A stretch of DNA of 64,000 bases from Bradyrhizobium sp. Arg816 (GCF_029989365.1 NZ_JAPRAQ010000007.1:186001-250000), one strand, 5' to 3'; shown: positions 50,132-60,422, counted from the first letter of the stretch. Translations and numbers: made by a program. Notes: generated by a model not told the origin, from the letters alone.

Positions 50132-50211
50132 GTCCGCATTTGCGGACGAAGTCTTGGGGACGTCAAGCTGCGCGGTGGGCCAGTACCGCGACACGAACGC
50201 CCTGCTCGGAG

Positions 50212-51300
50212 CTAGCGCCCCACCTGCCCGCGATCCCGAATGAAATGATCGGCCAACACGCAGGCCATCATGGCCTCACCGACGGGCACGGCGCGGATGC
50301 CGACGCAGGGGTCGTGGCGGCCCTTGGTGAAGATCTCGGCGTCGGCGCCCTTGCGATCGACAGTGAGGCGCGGCTGGAGGATCGACGAGGTCGGCTTCAC
50401 CGCGAAGCGCACCACCACCGGCTGTCCGGTGGAGATGCCGCCCAGAACGCCGCCGGCATGGTTGGAGAGGAAGCGCGTGCCATCATTGCCGGTGCGCATC
50501 TCGTCGGCGTTCTCTTCGCCGGTGAGTTCGGCCGCGCCAAAGCCGGCACCGATCTCGACGCCCTTCACGGCGTTGATGGTCATCATCGCACCCGCGAGAT
50601 CAGAATCGAATTTTGCGTAGATCGGCGCGCCGAGGCCTGCCGGCACGCCTTCGGCGACGACCTCGATCACCGCGCCGATCGACGAGCCGCTCTTGCGGAT
50701 GCCGTCGAGATAGGTCTCGAAGAACGCGGCCTTGTCCTTGTCCGGACAGAAGAACGGATTTTTCGCAATCTCGTCCCAGTCCCATTTGTCGCGGTCGATC
50801 TTGTGCGGACCGATCTGCACCAGCGCGCCGCGCACCTTCACATCGGGCAGCACTTTTCGCGCGATCGCGCCCGCAGCGACGCGCATCGCGGTCTCGCGCG
50901 CCGAGGAGCGGCCGCCGCCGCGATAGTCGCGCAGGCCGTATTTGGCCTCATAGGTGAAGTCGGCGTGGCCGGGCCGAAACTTGTCCTTGATCTCGGAATA
51001 GTCCTTCGAGCGCTGGTCGGTGTTCTCGATCAGCAGGCCGATCGGGGTGCCCGTCGTCACCTGCACGCCGGTCTCCGGATGCGCCATCACCCCGGACAGG
51101 ATTTTGACCTGGTCCGGCTCCTGGCGCTGGGTGGTGAAGCGCGATTGACCCGGCCGGCGGCGGTCGAGATCCTGCTGGATATCGGCCTCGGTGAGCGGGA
51201 TCATGGGCGGACAGCCGTCGACCACGCAGCCGATCGCCACCCCATGGCTCTCGCCGAAGGTGGTGACGCGGAACATGTGGCCAAAGGTGTTGAAGGACAT
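50212..51300 (-). CDS. aroC: chorismate synthase
   Basis: Last enzyme of the shikimate pathway, converting EPSP to chorismate with reduced FMN. 362 residues. MSFNTFGHMFRVTTFGESHG, GCVVDGCPPMI, RRPGQSRFTTQRQEPDQVKI and RDYRGGGRSSARETAMRVAA are the conserved regions, and the C-terminal half has GGVLGGISTGQPVVVRFAVK. Full length. Same strand as, and 89 bp downstream of, the histidine phosphatase gene. Confidence 0.97.
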   Translation of the reverse strand: MSFNTFGHMFRVTTFGESHGVAIGCVVDGCPPMIPLTEADIQQDLDRRRPGQSRFTTQRQEPDQVKILSGVMAHPETGVQVTTGTPIGLLIENTDQRSKDYSEIKDKFRPGHADFTYEAKYGLRDYRGGGRSSARETAMRVAAGAIARKVLPDVKVRGALVQIGPHKIDRDKWDWDEIAKNPFFCPDKDKAAFFETYLDGIRKSGSSIGAVIEVVAEGVPAGLGAPIYAKFDSDLAGAMMTINAVKGVEIGAGFGAAELTGEENADEMRTGNDGTRFLSNHAGGVLGGISTGQPVVVRFAVKPTSSILQPRLTVDRKGADAEIFTKGRHDPCVGIRAVPVGEAMMACVLADHFIRDRGQVGR

Positions 51301-51389
51301 CGCTGCTCGCTGGGTCGGTTCCGGCGTGTGGTAACGCGCGGGGGGCCGGGGGTCAAACCCATAGCCACCGTGAATGACGGCGAACCGGC

Positions 51390-51989
51390 TTAACTAAACT
51401 TCTCCAGCCGCCCGTCGCGGAAGACGTAGACCGCGCCCTGCTCGATATAGAGCTCGGCCGCGCTGGCGGGCGTCTCAAGGCCGAGCGAAACCATCAGGGC
51501 CCGGCAAGTTCCGCCATGGGCGACCGCGACGGTATCGGTCCGGAGCTGGTCGTACCAGGCCCGCACGCGGACCTGCACATCGGCGTAGGTCTCCCCGCCC
51601 GCGGGGCCGACCGTCCATTTGTCGGCGAGGCGCCTGGCATAGACGTCCGGATCGGCCGCCTCGCTCTCGGCCAGCGTCAGCCCTTCCCAGCTGCCGTAGC
51701 CGATCTCGCGCAGGCGATCGTCGAGCGCGTAGTCCGCCGGCGGCAGTTCGAGTTTGCCGCGCGCGAGTTCCATGGTCTGGCGTGCACGCCCGAGCGGGCT
51801 CGACACGTAGGGTAACGTTGCCTTGTCCTTGCCGTCGCGCTTGAAGAGATCCGCCAGCACGCCGCCGGCCTGCACGGCCTGACCGCGTCCACGCGCGTTC
51901 AGCGGAACGTCCTTGGTGCCCTGAAGCCTCCCGAGCGCATTCCACTCGGTCTCACCGTGGCGAAGATAATAGATCGTGGGCACGGGCAT
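51390..51989 (-). CDS. histidine phosphatase family protein
   Basis: Phosphoglycerate-mutase-like phosphatase, 199 residues. The catalytic phosphohistidine is in YYLRHGETEWNALGRLQGTK, the second His in TVAVAHGGTCRALMVSLG, and the Glu in LREIGYGSWEGL. The start at 51989 (MPVPTIYYLRHGE) is well defined and lies 14 bp after the fabI stop, so the two are cotranscribed. Substrate unknown. Confidence 0.9.
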   Translation of the reverse strand: MPVPTIYYLRHGETEWNALGRLQGTKDVPLNARGRGQAVQAGGVLADLFKRDGKDKATLPYVSSPLGRARQTMELARGKLELPPADYALDDRLREIGYGSWEGLTLAESEAADPDVYARRLADKWTVGPAGGETYADVQVRVRAWYDQLRTDTVAVAHGGTCRALMVSLGLETPASAAELYIEQGAVYVFRDGRLEKFS

Positions 51990-52003
51990 TCCAGATTTAT
52001 AAG

Positions 52004-52831
<828 letters not shown>

Positions 52832-53002
52832 TTTTGAGCGTCCCGTCGAGCTCTCGTTGAGGTCTGGAGGTACACCAGCCCTCCCCTGCGGTACAGTCCT
52901 AATACGCGGCGTTAACGCTGTTTCGAGCGCCGGAATAGCCGTTCCGTTCGGGTGTTATGATGATTGAGGCGCTCGCGCCGGACACCAGGACGTCAAGACG
53001 GC

Positions 53003-53491
53003 ATGAGTGCGTTTCGCCAGAGTGTGGAAGCCATGATCCCGGCGTTGCGCCGCTACGCCCGCGCGCTCACGCGCGATGCGGATGCGGCCGACGACCTGGT
53101 GCAGGATACGCTGGTGCGGGCGCTGCGTTCGGAGCGCCTGTTCCTCGGCGGCGATGTCAGGAGCTGGCTCTATACGATCCTGACCAACCTCAACAAGAAC
53201 CGGCGGCGCTCGCTGGCAAGACGCCCGCAATTCACGCAGCTGACGGAGAACAATCCGGATGCCAGCGGGACCGAGGCCGAAGGGCGCGACATCGAGAAGG
53301 CGCTGGCGACGCTGGTCGAGGAGCAGCGCTCGGTGCTTCTGCTGGTGATGCTGGAGGGCATGAGCTACCGCGAGGTCGCCGACATCCAGGGCGTGCCGAT
53401 CGGCACCGTGATGTCGCGCCTGGCGCGGGCGAGAGCCCACGTCAAAGCCTCGCTGGAAGGTGAGCGCCCAGCGCTCAAGCGGGTGAAATGA
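53003..53491 (+). CDS. ECF-type RNA polymerase sigma factor
   Basis: 162 residues. Region 2: ALRRYARALTRDADAADDLV, QDTLVRALRSERLFL, SWLYTILTNLNKNRRR; region 4: EEQRSVLLLVMLEGMSYREV, ADIQGVPIGTVMSRLARARA. The start at 53003 (MSAFRQSVEAM) is preferred over 52964. Followed by a membrane anti-sigma-like gene 106 bp downstream. It probably directs an extracytoplasmic or redox stress response; no target promoter was identified. Confidence 0.9.
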   Translation: MSAFRQSVEAMIPALRRYARALTRDADAADDLVQDTLVRALRSERLFLGGDVRSWLYTILTNLNKNRRRSLARRPQFTQLTENNPDASGTEAEGRDIEKALATLVEEQRSVLLLVMLEGMSYREVADIQGVPIGTVMSRLARARAHVKASLEGERPALKRVK

Positions 53492-53597
53492 TGGCAGGGT
53501 TGATGCATCGCGCAGATCGCTTCCGCTGCATGGAGTGGGAAGCAACGCAGTTGAACCGCGTAAGATTTTTTGGGCCGCAGAGCCAGAGACGATCGAT

Positions 53598-54368
53598 ATG
53601 AACGACCACAGGATTCCAGTGACCGAGGACGAACTGCACGCCTATGTCGACGGCGAGCTGCCGGCCGAGCGCCGCGCCGACGTCGAGGCCTGGCTTGCCG
53701 CGCACCCTGAGGATGCCGAGCGCGTGCAGTCCTGGCAGACCATGGCCGAGATGCTGCACGCCCGCTATGACGGCGTCGCGCAGGAGCCGGTGCCGGCCCG
53801 GCTGGAGCTCGAGCGGCTGGAGCGCCGTCCCCGGCAATGGTTTTATGGCGCCGCGGCGGCTGTGCTGGTCGCCTTCGTGGCCGGCGGCACCGCCGGCTGG
53901 GTGGCGCATGGCGCCGCCAGCGCTCCCTCGACCTTCCAGAGCTTCACGGCGGACGCGCTTGACGCCCACCGTCTCTATGTCGTCGAGGTTCGCCACCCCG
54001 TCGAGGTCGGCGGCAACGAGCGCGACCATCTCCAGGCCTGGCTGACCAGGCGCTGCGGCTGGACCGTGTTCGCGCCGAACCTGGAGGCGAGCGGGCTGAA
54101 GCTCGTCGGCGGCCGGCTCTTGCCGGGGCCGAACGGTCCGGCGTCGTTCCTGATGTATGAGGGCGCCTCGGGCGAGCGGTACACGATCTACACCGCCAAG
54201 ACCGAGAACGGCGCGACTCAGATGCGCTACGCCAAGGCCGACAAGGACGGCGCGCTGTTCTGGGCCGAGCGCGGCGTCGGCTACGTCGTCAGCGGCGGCA
54301 GCGATCGCGATCGCCTGACCAAGGTCGCGCAGGCGGTCTACGACCAGGCCGAGAAAAACGGTACCTGA
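53598..54368 (+). CDS. anti-sigma factor, membrane-anchored
   Basis: 256 residues. The N-terminal about 60 residues (TEDELHAYVDGELPAERRAD, VEAWLAAHPEDAERVQSWQT) resemble the anti-sigma domain of the ChrR/RskA type but lack the zinc-ligand HxxxCxxC. A single membrane segment (WFYGAAAAVLVAFVAGGTAG) follows at about 83-102, then a periplasmic domain. Thus, a transmembrane regulator of the preceding sigma factor. The start at 53598 (MNDHRIPV) is chosen over 53535 because MNDHR-type starts are usual. Confidence 0.85.
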   Translation: MNDHRIPVTEDELHAYVDGELPAERRADVEAWLAAHPEDAERVQSWQTMAEMLHARYDGVAQEPVPARLELERLERRPRQWFYGAAAAVLVAFVAGGTAGWVAHGAASAPSTFQSFTADALDAHRLYVVEVRHPVEVGGNERDHLQAWLTRRCGWTVFAPNLEASGLKLVGGRLLPGPNGPASFLMYEGASGERYTIYTAKTENGATQMRYAKADKDGALFWAERGVGYVVSGGSDRDRLTKVAQAVYDQAEKNGT

Positions 54369-54811
54369 GCAACCGCTTGAAAGCGGTGCCTCGATTCCGA
54401 CATTGAAAATTTGGAATCAAGACATGGGTGCGTCTCATTATCGCACCGGATGCTCACGAGAAAATGAGTAGCGTTCGATCCGCCGATCGACGCGGGCGGC
54501 CTCGATTGGGGTTTTTGGTACCGCGCTGGTCCCCCTCTCGAGGCCGCACCTATTTATCGACTGCCCCGCCGGACAGCCGACACGTCGAACCACATGAGCC
54601 GAGCGGCGTTATCACGCCTCAGGCATATGACGAGCATCATCTGTTGAGAGATGCTCTGGTCCTTTGGGAGACCCCCTTCAGTTGCGATCTCGCCCTAAAG
54701 CGCGATGGCTCGCGCTTCAGCAATTTTCTCTGCGCATGATCTTTTCGGAGAACGGCTGAACGCCGCATGAACGCCTCGCGCTCACGCGGCCCTCCGGGTC
54801 CGGATCATGCT
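54369..54811. other. intergenic region with strong hairpin
   Basis: About 440 bp with no convincing gene. A 10-bp perfect stem, GCGGCCTCGA (54496-54505) with TCGAGGCCGC (54538-54547), continues inward with a GGGG-CCCC stem around a 20-nt loop. It may be a structured RNA or a transcript end between the anti-sigma gene and the convergent dnaJ-like gene. An open frame of 103 codons at 54428 has no family features. Confidence 0.45.
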
Positions 54812-55777
54812 TTAGCCAAGCCCGCTACGTGGATTGTAGGGGTGTTGGTCCCGCCACTTCTCCATCAATGCCTCAAGCTCGGCGTCGTTCCCGTCCGGTA
54901 GCATAATCCTGATGGTGACGAAGAGATCCCCGGTTCCGCCAGTTTTTGGCAATCCCTTGCCCTTGAGGCGGAAGGTCCGGCCGCTGGAGGTGTTTTTCGG
55001 GACCGACAGTTCCACGGCATTGCCGAGGGTCGGCACGCGGACCTTGCCGCCGAGCACCGCCTCGTAGAGCGTGACCGGCAGGTCGATCCTGAGGTCGGCA
55101 CCCTCGATCTTGAAGAACGGGTGTGGCGCGATGCTGATCGTGATCAGGAGATCGCCCGGCGGATGGCCCTGAGCGCTCTCGCCCTGCCCCCGCAACCGGA
55201 TCTGCTGGCCCTCGGTGACGCCGGCCGGAATCTTGACGTTGAGCTCCTTGCCCGTCGGCAGCCGGACGCGCTTCTCGCCACCCTTGACCGATTCTTCCAG
55301 CGAGACGGACATGGCGACATTGACGTCGAGATCGAGGCCGATCCCGCCGGTGTCGAATTCGAACTGCCCGGCGCCGCCGGCCCCGGGCCGCGCACCACGC
55401 GTCCCGCCGCCGAACATGCTGTTGAGGATGTCCTCGAACGCGCCGCCGCCCTGACCAGGGCCCGCGCCGCCACTGCGGAACGTATAGCTTTCGAACCCGC
55501 CGGGACCCGCACGGCCGCGCGGCCCGCCGCCACCCGGAAAACCCTGGAAGCGCGGCTTGCCGTCGGCGTCGATCTCGCCGCGGTCGAACTGCTTGCGCTT
55601 GTCCTCGTCGCCGATGATCTCGTTCGCCGAATTGATCTCGGAGAAGCGCTCGGCGGCCTTGGGGTCATCCTTGTTGCTGTCGGGATGGTGCTTCTTGGCA
55701 AGCTTGCGATAGGCGCTCTTGATCGCGGCAGCGTTGGCGCTCCGCGGCACCCCCAAGACCTCATAGGGGTCGCGCAT
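54812..55777 (-). CDS. DnaJ-family co-chaperone (CbpA-like)
   Basis: Co-chaperone that stimulates DnaK ATPase. 321 residues: a J domain (MRDPYEVLGVPRSANAAAIK, AKKHHPDSNKDD with HPD, about residues 32-34), a Gly/Phe-rich linker, and C-terminal substrate-binding domains (VKGGEKRVRLPTGKELNVKI, LYEAVLGGKVRVPTLGNAV). There is no CxxCxGxG zinc finger, so it is a type II CbpA-like protein rather than DnaJ itself. Upstream of pdxH on the other strand. Confidence 0.92.
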   Translation of the reverse strand: MRDPYEVLGVPRSANAAAIKSAYRKLAKKHHPDSNKDDPKAAERFSEINSANEIIGDEDKRKQFDRGEIDADGKPRFQGFPGGGGPRGRAGPGGFESYTFRSGGAGPGQGGGAFEDILNSMFGGGTRGARPGAGGAGQFEFDTGGIGLDLDVNVAMSVSLEESVKGGEKRVRLPTGKELNVKIPAGVTEGQQIRLRGQGESAQGHPPGDLLITISIAPHPFFKIEGADLRIDLPVTLYEAVLGGKVRVPTLGNAVELSVPKNTSSGRTFRLKGKGLPKTGGTGDLFVTIRIMLPDGNDAELEALMEKWRDQHPYNPRSGLG

Positions 55778-55885
55778 CCGTCACGTCTCCTTCAGGAAAT
55801 CGAATTGTTCAAAGGGCTCCCCGCCCCATCTGCTGGTCATGTGGGAGGCGAGTGGCATTTTTGCAACTAGCCGCAGAGCCGATTC

Positions 55886-56293
55886 CTAGCTCCGCCACGG
55901 CTTTAGCGTATGAATCTCCCAACGGCCACGGCTGCTTTGGCAGCCGGCGCCCTGGAGCCAGCTTTCGGTGCTGCCATTGACGTAGCTCGCCAGGAAGTCC
56001 CGGCACTTGCGGCCGTCCTCGGCGGCGTAGGACTGCGCGATCGGCGTCACCGAGCCGCGCGCTCCGGTTTCCGGGTTCTCCCAGTGCTGGCTGGAATCCT
56101 TGTCGCCCTTGCTCAGCACGTCGGAGGCGGCGTTACGGGCGAAGGCAAGATCGGTGTCGGTCGGCGGGGCTTCCTTTGCCGACCGCGCGATCGAGCCGGT
56201 CAGGTCGCTGTCGTCGGCCTTGGCGTAGGCGCTGGTGTCGTTGCGGGAAAAGCTGCAGCCGCCGGAGCCGAACCCGATCAGAATCATTGTCAT
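55886..56293 (-). CDS. putative lipoprotein (RT0821/Lpp0805-like surface protein)
   Basis: About 135 residues. The N-terminal MTMILIGFGSGGC looks like a short lipoprotein signal with lipobox Cys-13, followed by a charged region (SFSRNDTSAYAKADDSDLTG). The C-terminal part (ENPETGARGSVTPIAQSYAA, GRKCRDFLASYVNGSTESWL, QGAGCQSSRGRWEI) matches the family that I recall as RT0821/Lpp0805 surface proteins. The signal lacks the usual positive charge, so the true start may be a non-ATG codon further upstream. Divergent from pdxH. Confidence 0.7.
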   Translation of the reverse strand: MTMILIGFGSGGCSFSRNDTSAYAKADDSDLTGSIARSAKEAPPTDTDLAFARNAASDVLSKGDKDSSQHWENPETGARGSVTPIAQSYAAEDGRKCRDFLASYVNGSTESWLQGAGCQSSRGRWEIHTLKPWRS

Positions 56294-56406
56294 GACAAAG
56301 CCGGACGGCCGGATCGCCGATAGGCCAACGCGTCCCCATGCCCTATATAGGGCGGTAGCGGACAACAACGCGTTTTGGGCCGCGGGACGCAATTCGGACT
56401 CCGGAC

Positions 56407-57048
56407 ATGACCGACACGACCTCGATGAAACACCAGACACCCTTAACATCCGGTGATTTCACCGCCGCCGACGAGCCATTTGCGCTGTTCGAGGCCTGGC
56501 TGAACGAGGCGATCAAGAGCGAGCCGAACGATCCGAACGCCATGGCGCTCGCAACCGTCGATCCCGACGGACTGCCTGACGTGCGCATGGTCCTGATGAA
56601 GGGCTTCGATGCCGACGGTTTCGTCTTCTACAGCCACATCGCGAGCCAGAAGGGCCGCGAAATCGCCGCAAATCCTAAGGCGGCGTTACTTTTTCACTGG
56701 AAGTCGCTGCGCCGTCAGGTCCGCATCCGCGGCAACGTGACGCCGGTGACCGACGCCGAGGCCGACGCTTACTTCGCCACCCGCCCCAAGCAGGCGCAGA
56801 TCGGCGCCTGGGCGAGCAAGCAGTCCGAGGCGCTGGAAAGCCGCTTCGCCTTCGAACAAGCCATCGCCAAAGTCGCGGCCAAGCACATCATCGGCGAGGT
56901 GCCGCGGCCGCCGGGCTGGAGCGGCTGGCGCATCACGCCCTCGCGTATCGAGTTCTGGCACGACCGCCCGTTCCGCCTGCACGACCGTATCGAATTTCGC
57001 CGTGACGCGGCCGGCCAGCCATGGTCCAAGACGCGGATGTATCCCTGA
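56407..57048 (+). CDS. pdxH: pyridoxamine 5'-phosphate oxidase
   Basis: FMN enzyme that makes pyridoxal 5'-phosphate, 213 residues. PDGLPDVRMVLMKGFDADGF, FYSHIASQKGREIAANPKAA, LLFHWKSLRRQVRIRGNVTP and WASKQSE are the flavin and substrate segments; the C-terminus EFWHDRPFRLHDRIEFRRDA is conserved. Full length. The SDR gene follows 19 bp downstream. Confidence 0.96.
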   Translation: MTDTTSMKHQTPLTSGDFTAADEPFALFEAWLNEAIKSEPNDPNAMALATVDPDGLPDVRMVLMKGFDADGFVFYSHIASQKGREIAANPKAALLFHWKSLRRQVRIRGNVTPVTDAEADAYFATRPKQAQIGAWASKQSEALESRFAFEQAIAKVAAKHIIGEVPRPPGWSGWRITPSRIEFWHDRPFRLHDRIEFRRDAAGQPWSKTRMYP

Positions 57049-57067
57049 GCTCAGGCCGACCTGAAAG

Positions 57068-57826
57068 ATGTCCATGCCGCATTCGTCCAATGCGCCGCGC
57101 CGCACGCTGCTCCTGACCGGAGCGAGCCGCGGCATCGGCCACGCCACCGTGATCCGCTTCTCGTCGGCGGGCTGGCGCGTCATCACCTGCTCGCGGCATC
57201 CCTTCCCCGAGGACTGCCCGTGGGACGCCGGCCCCGAGGATCACATCCAGGTCGACCTCGGCAACCCCCAGGACACCGCGCGCGCGATCACCGACATCCG
57301 CAACCGGCTCGAAGGCGGCATGCTGCATGCACTCGTCAACAACGCCGCGATCTCGCCGAAGGGTCCGGGCGGCTCGCGGCTTGGCTCGGTCGACACCGAC
57401 CTCGATACCTGGACGCACGTCTTCCACGTCAATTTCTTTGCGCCGATCATGATCGCGCGGGGATTGATCGAGGAGTTGAAGGCGGCCAGGGGCTCGGTCG
57501 TGAACGTCACCTCGATCGCGGGCTCGCGCGTGCACCCCTTCGCGGGCGCCGCCTATGCCACATCGAAAGCTGCGCTTGCATCCCTGACGCGCGAGATGGC
57601 CTCCGATTTCGGCCGGGTCGGCGTCCGCGTCAACGCGATCGCGCCGGGCGAGATCGACACCTCGATCCTGTCACCGGGCACCGAGAAGATCGTCGACCAG
57701 CAGATCCCGATGCACCGGCTCGGCACGCCGGACGAGGTCGCCAAGATCATCTACGTGCTGTGCACGGACACCAGCTCCTACGTCAACGGCGCCGAGATCC
57801 ACATCAACGGCGGCCAGCACGTGTAA
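57068..57826 (+). CDS. SDR family oxidoreductase
   Basis: Short-chain dehydrogenase/reductase, 252 residues. The cofactor motif is TGASRGIGHATVIRFSSAGW, the NNAA-type motif is LVNNAAISPKGPGGSRLGSV, and the catalytic Ser-Tyr-Lys are in VNVTSIAGSRVHPFAGAAYA and TSKAALASLTREMA. Substrate unknown; the sequence resembles 3-oxoacyl-type reductases. Follows pdxH and precedes the methyltransferase, all closely spaced. Confidence 0.9.
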   Translation: MSMPHSSNAPRRTLLLTGASRGIGHATVIRFSSAGWRVITCSRHPFPEDCPWDAGPEDHIQVDLGNPQDTARAITDIRNRLEGGMLHALVNNAAISPKGPGGSRLGSVDTDLDTWTHVFHVNFFAPIMIARGLIEELKAARGSVVNVTSIAGSRVHPFAGAAYATSKAALASLTREMASDFGRVGVRVNAIAPGEIDTSILSPGTEKIVDQQIPMHRLGTPDEVAKIIYVLCTDTSSYVNGAEIHINGGQHV

Positions 57827-57843
57827 GGCCAGGCAGGCGAAGC

Positions 57844-58614
57844 ATGGGCCGGTTCGCGAGCACTGCCTCACTCTACGAGCATTTGCGGCCGCCCTACCCG
57901 AGCGAATTCTTTCACAGCGTCGCGCACAAGCTTGGTCTCACCAAACAGGGCAGCCTGATAGACCTCGGCACCGGACCCGGACTCCTGGCGCTCGGCTTCG
58001 GCCCCTATGTCGGCCGCGTTGTCGGCGTCGATCCCGAGCCCGAGATGATCGAGGCGGCGCGACGCGCCGCAGCGGGCGCAGGGCGGTATATCACGCTGAT
58101 CGAGGGCAAGGCCGAAACGCTTGCTCCCGACATCGGCAGCTTCGATCTCGTGACGATCGGGCGCGCCCTGCATTGGATGGATCGCGACCTGACGCTTGCA
58201 CTGCTCGACCGGCTGGTCGCGCACGACGGCGCAATTGCCATCTGCGCCTCATTCTCGGCCACCGACGGCCGCAACCCGTGGCTTGACGGCTACAATGAAG
58301 CGCGCCGCCGATGGTCACCGGCCAAGCTGTGGGAGGAGGCCGGTCGGGGCACGCGGACTCACCGCGACCTCCCAGCATTCTTTCGCGGCAGTTCGTTTCA
58401 GCCCGCTGAACTCGTCTCAATCGAGACCAGCCATCTGGTCGGCCTGCACGACTTGGCGGAACGCACGCTCACCTACTCGTCGTCATCGCCGGAAGCGCTT
58501 GGCGAAAATGCCGACGCGATGCTGCGCGATGTCGGGCAGCATCTCGCTCCCTTCAGTCGCGACGGCGCCATCGCCGAGACCGTCGTCTCGACGGCCCAGA
58601 TCGTGAAGCGCTAG
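57844..58614 (+). CDS. class I SAM-dependent methyltransferase
   Basis: 256 residues. LIDLGTGPGLLALGFGPYVG and VVGVDPEPEMIEAARRAAAG form the SAM pocket; FDLVTIGRALHWMDRDLTLA fits the SAM methyltransferase type 11 family. Substrate unknown. ATG 57844 lies 17 bp after the SDR stop. A palindromic hairpin with 12-bp arms (58644-58685) lies after the stop. Confidence 0.85.
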   Translation: MGRFASTASLYEHLRPPYPSEFFHSVAHKLGLTKQGSLIDLGTGPGLLALGFGPYVGRVVGVDPEPEMIEAARRAAAGAGRYITLIEGKAETLAPDIGSFDLVTIGRALHWMDRDLTLALLDRLVAHDGAIAICASFSATDGRNPWLDGYNEARRRWSPAKLWEEAGRGTRTHRDLPAFFRGSSFQPAELVSIETSHLVGLHDLAERTLTYSSSSPEALGENADAMLRDVGQHLAPFSRDGAIAETVVSTAQIVKR

Positions 58615-58643
58615 ATGATTTTCCCGCTCGAAGGGCGGGAAGC

Positions 58644-58685
58644 AAGGCGATCCAGACAACGCCGCCGCAGGACCTGGATCGCCTT
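58644..58685. repeat. hairpin between convergent genes
   Basis: AAGGCGATCCAG (58644-58655) and CTGGATCGCCTT (58674-58685) are perfect 12-bp inverted arms around an 18-nt loop. There is no T-run on either side, so it may end transcripts weakly or be a dispersed repeat. Confidence 0.55.
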
Positions 58686-58699
58686 TACCCTTCCGTTCC

Positions 58700-58918
58700 T
58701 CAATCGACTCGAATCCGACGCGACCGATCGCGCAGCCGCGGAGCGGCCGTGCTGAACGCAGTCGAGCAGTCGTCGTCGTTCTCACCATCGAGCAGCGGAG
58801 CACCACAGTGCCGGCACATGCGTGCCGACATCGACGACGCCTTGCCGCTCGCCAGGACCTGACGGTAATTCGCCAGATCGATGACGTTGCGGGGCGACGT
58901 TATGTGTTTTTCAACCAT
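58700..58918 (-). CDS. small conserved hypothetical protein with CRHCG motif
   Basis: Function unknown, 72 residues. The central CRHCGAPLLDGENDDDC could bind a metal, but with only three cysteines and nearby histidine the site is uncertain. The tail is Arg-rich. I recall similar short proteins in Bradyrhizobium. It is convergent with the methyltransferase gene. Confidence 0.5.
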   Translation of the reverse strand: MVEKHITSPRNVIDLANYRQVLASGKASSMSARMCRHCGAPLLDGENDDDCSTAFSTAAPRLRDRSRRIRVD

Positions 58919-59104
58919 GGCTGTTCCTCGCGGCTAACATGCTGCTTATCGCAGACAAGTTTCGCGCAAACGTTCAGCCCACTGCTCAAATTTTACCGGA
59001 GGAATTGGGGCGGCGGGCACACATCACCGCGCGGCCTCAATCCCGCTCTATTCTGCGACACCAACCACCATGTCTCGTTGAACGGCGTAAGGTCTCGGTA
59101 GGTA

Positions 59105-60082
59105 TCAAAGCCACTTCTTGAACTTGAAGATCCAGTACGGGACGATCGCGGCGGCGAGCATCATCACCAGCGCCATCGGATAGCCGTGGACCCATTCGAG
59201 TTCCGGCATCGCCTTGAAATTCATGCCGTAGATCGAGGCGATCAGCGTCGGCGGCATCAGGACAACGGCCATGACCGAAAACAGCTTGATGATGTTGTTC
59301 TGCTCGAGATTGACGACGCCGAGCATGGCGTCGAGCACGAAGGTGATCTTGCTGGAGAGATAGGAGGCGTGGTCGGTCAGCGAGGCGACGTCGCGCTGCA
59401 TGGTCTTGAGCTGCTCACGCATGTCCTTCGACCATTTCACGCCCTCCACCACCGCGGAGAGGAAGGTGACGACGCGGCCGATCGACACCAGGCTTTCGCG
59501 AACCTTCGAGGTCAGATCGCCCTTGCGGCCGATCGAGATCAGGATCTGGGAATATTGCTTGGCGTGGCCGTGGCGCTCGCTCTCGGGCTCGAAGATGTCG
59601 TGCGAGACCTGGTCGATCTCCGCGCCGCAGCGCTCCAGGATGTCGGCGCAGCGGTCGATCACGGCGTCCAGCAGTTCCATCAGGACCATCTCGCCGGTGA
59701 TCGCCGGCGCGCAGGACCGGGCCAGCTTGGCCTCGACCAGCGCAAACGGCTTGGGCTGGTCGTAGCGCACCGTCACCAGGCGATGGTCGCCGAGAATGAA
59801 GGTCACAGCCGTGGTCCGGGGCATGTCGGTGTCGGACTGGCACATCAGCGTCGCCGTCATGTAGCGCGCGCTGTTCTCGATATAGAGGCGGCTGGAGATC
59901 TCGATCTCCTGCATGTCCTCCCGGGTCGGGATCGCGATGCCCGAGAGCCGCTCCACCGCCTTGTCCTCAGCCGCGGTCGGGTTGACCAGGTCGATCCACA
60001 CGGCGTGCTCCGGAACCGCCGCGAGGTCCTCGACGACCGCTTTCTTGAGGGAGGAGTCGGAGGGAACGAACACAGAAAACAT
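59105..60082 (-). CDS. CorA family magnesium/cobalt transporter
   Basis: Pentameric divalent cation channel, 325 residues: a long cytoplasmic funnel (residues about 1-265) and two C-terminal membrane helices, the first followed by the signature SIYGMNF and ending with FKFKKWL. The start at 60082 has GGAG 7-8 nt upstream; ATG 60088 adds two residues. It may transport magnesium, cobalt or nickel, which cannot be told by eye. Confidence 0.93.
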   Translation of the reverse strand: MFSVFVPSDSSLKKAVVEDLAAVPEHAVWIDLVNPTAAEDKAVERLSGIAIPTREDMQEIEISSRLYIENSARYMTATLMCQSDTDMPRTTAVTFILGDHRLVTVRYDQPKPFALVEAKLARSCAPAITGEMVLMELLDAVIDRCADILERCGAEIDQVSHDIFEPESERHGHAKQYSQILISIGRKGDLTSKVRESLVSIGRVVTFLSAVVEGVKWSKDMREQLKTMQRDVASLTDHASYLSSKITFVLDAMLGVVNLEQNNIIKLFSVMAVVLMPPTLIASIYGMNFKAMPELEWVHGYPMALVMMLAAAIVPYWIFKFKKWL

Positions 60083-60422
60083 GCACAACTCCAGCAGGGG
60101 GCCTGCGACAGACTGACAGCCCCTTAGCGCGATTCTGACAAGTTCATGATGACAAGCACATTAATGGAGCGTTTGCATTTGTGGCGGCGCCGTGGCCCAA
60201 CCGTGGCACGGAATCGACAGTCCGGCGCCTTTTGCCCAAAAACCAGCACAGGAGCGCAAAACTTGCGGCAAAAAAGCCACAGGTTGGCTCTCGCAGCGCG
60301 GGAAAAGGTCTGAAACGCTGGAATTGTGGCAGATTTCCACGATAATAGGGGCCAACGGAGTCGTGGTTTTGAGCTTGGCTCAAGCTCCGCGTAAGCTTGT
60401 TGTTGTCGATTGGAACCAATTC

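Noticed and set aside
54428..54739. A 103-codon open frame in the gap before the dnaJ-like gene
   Set aside because: It has no SD and no domain, has an odd composition, and its middle is taken up by a strong hairpin.
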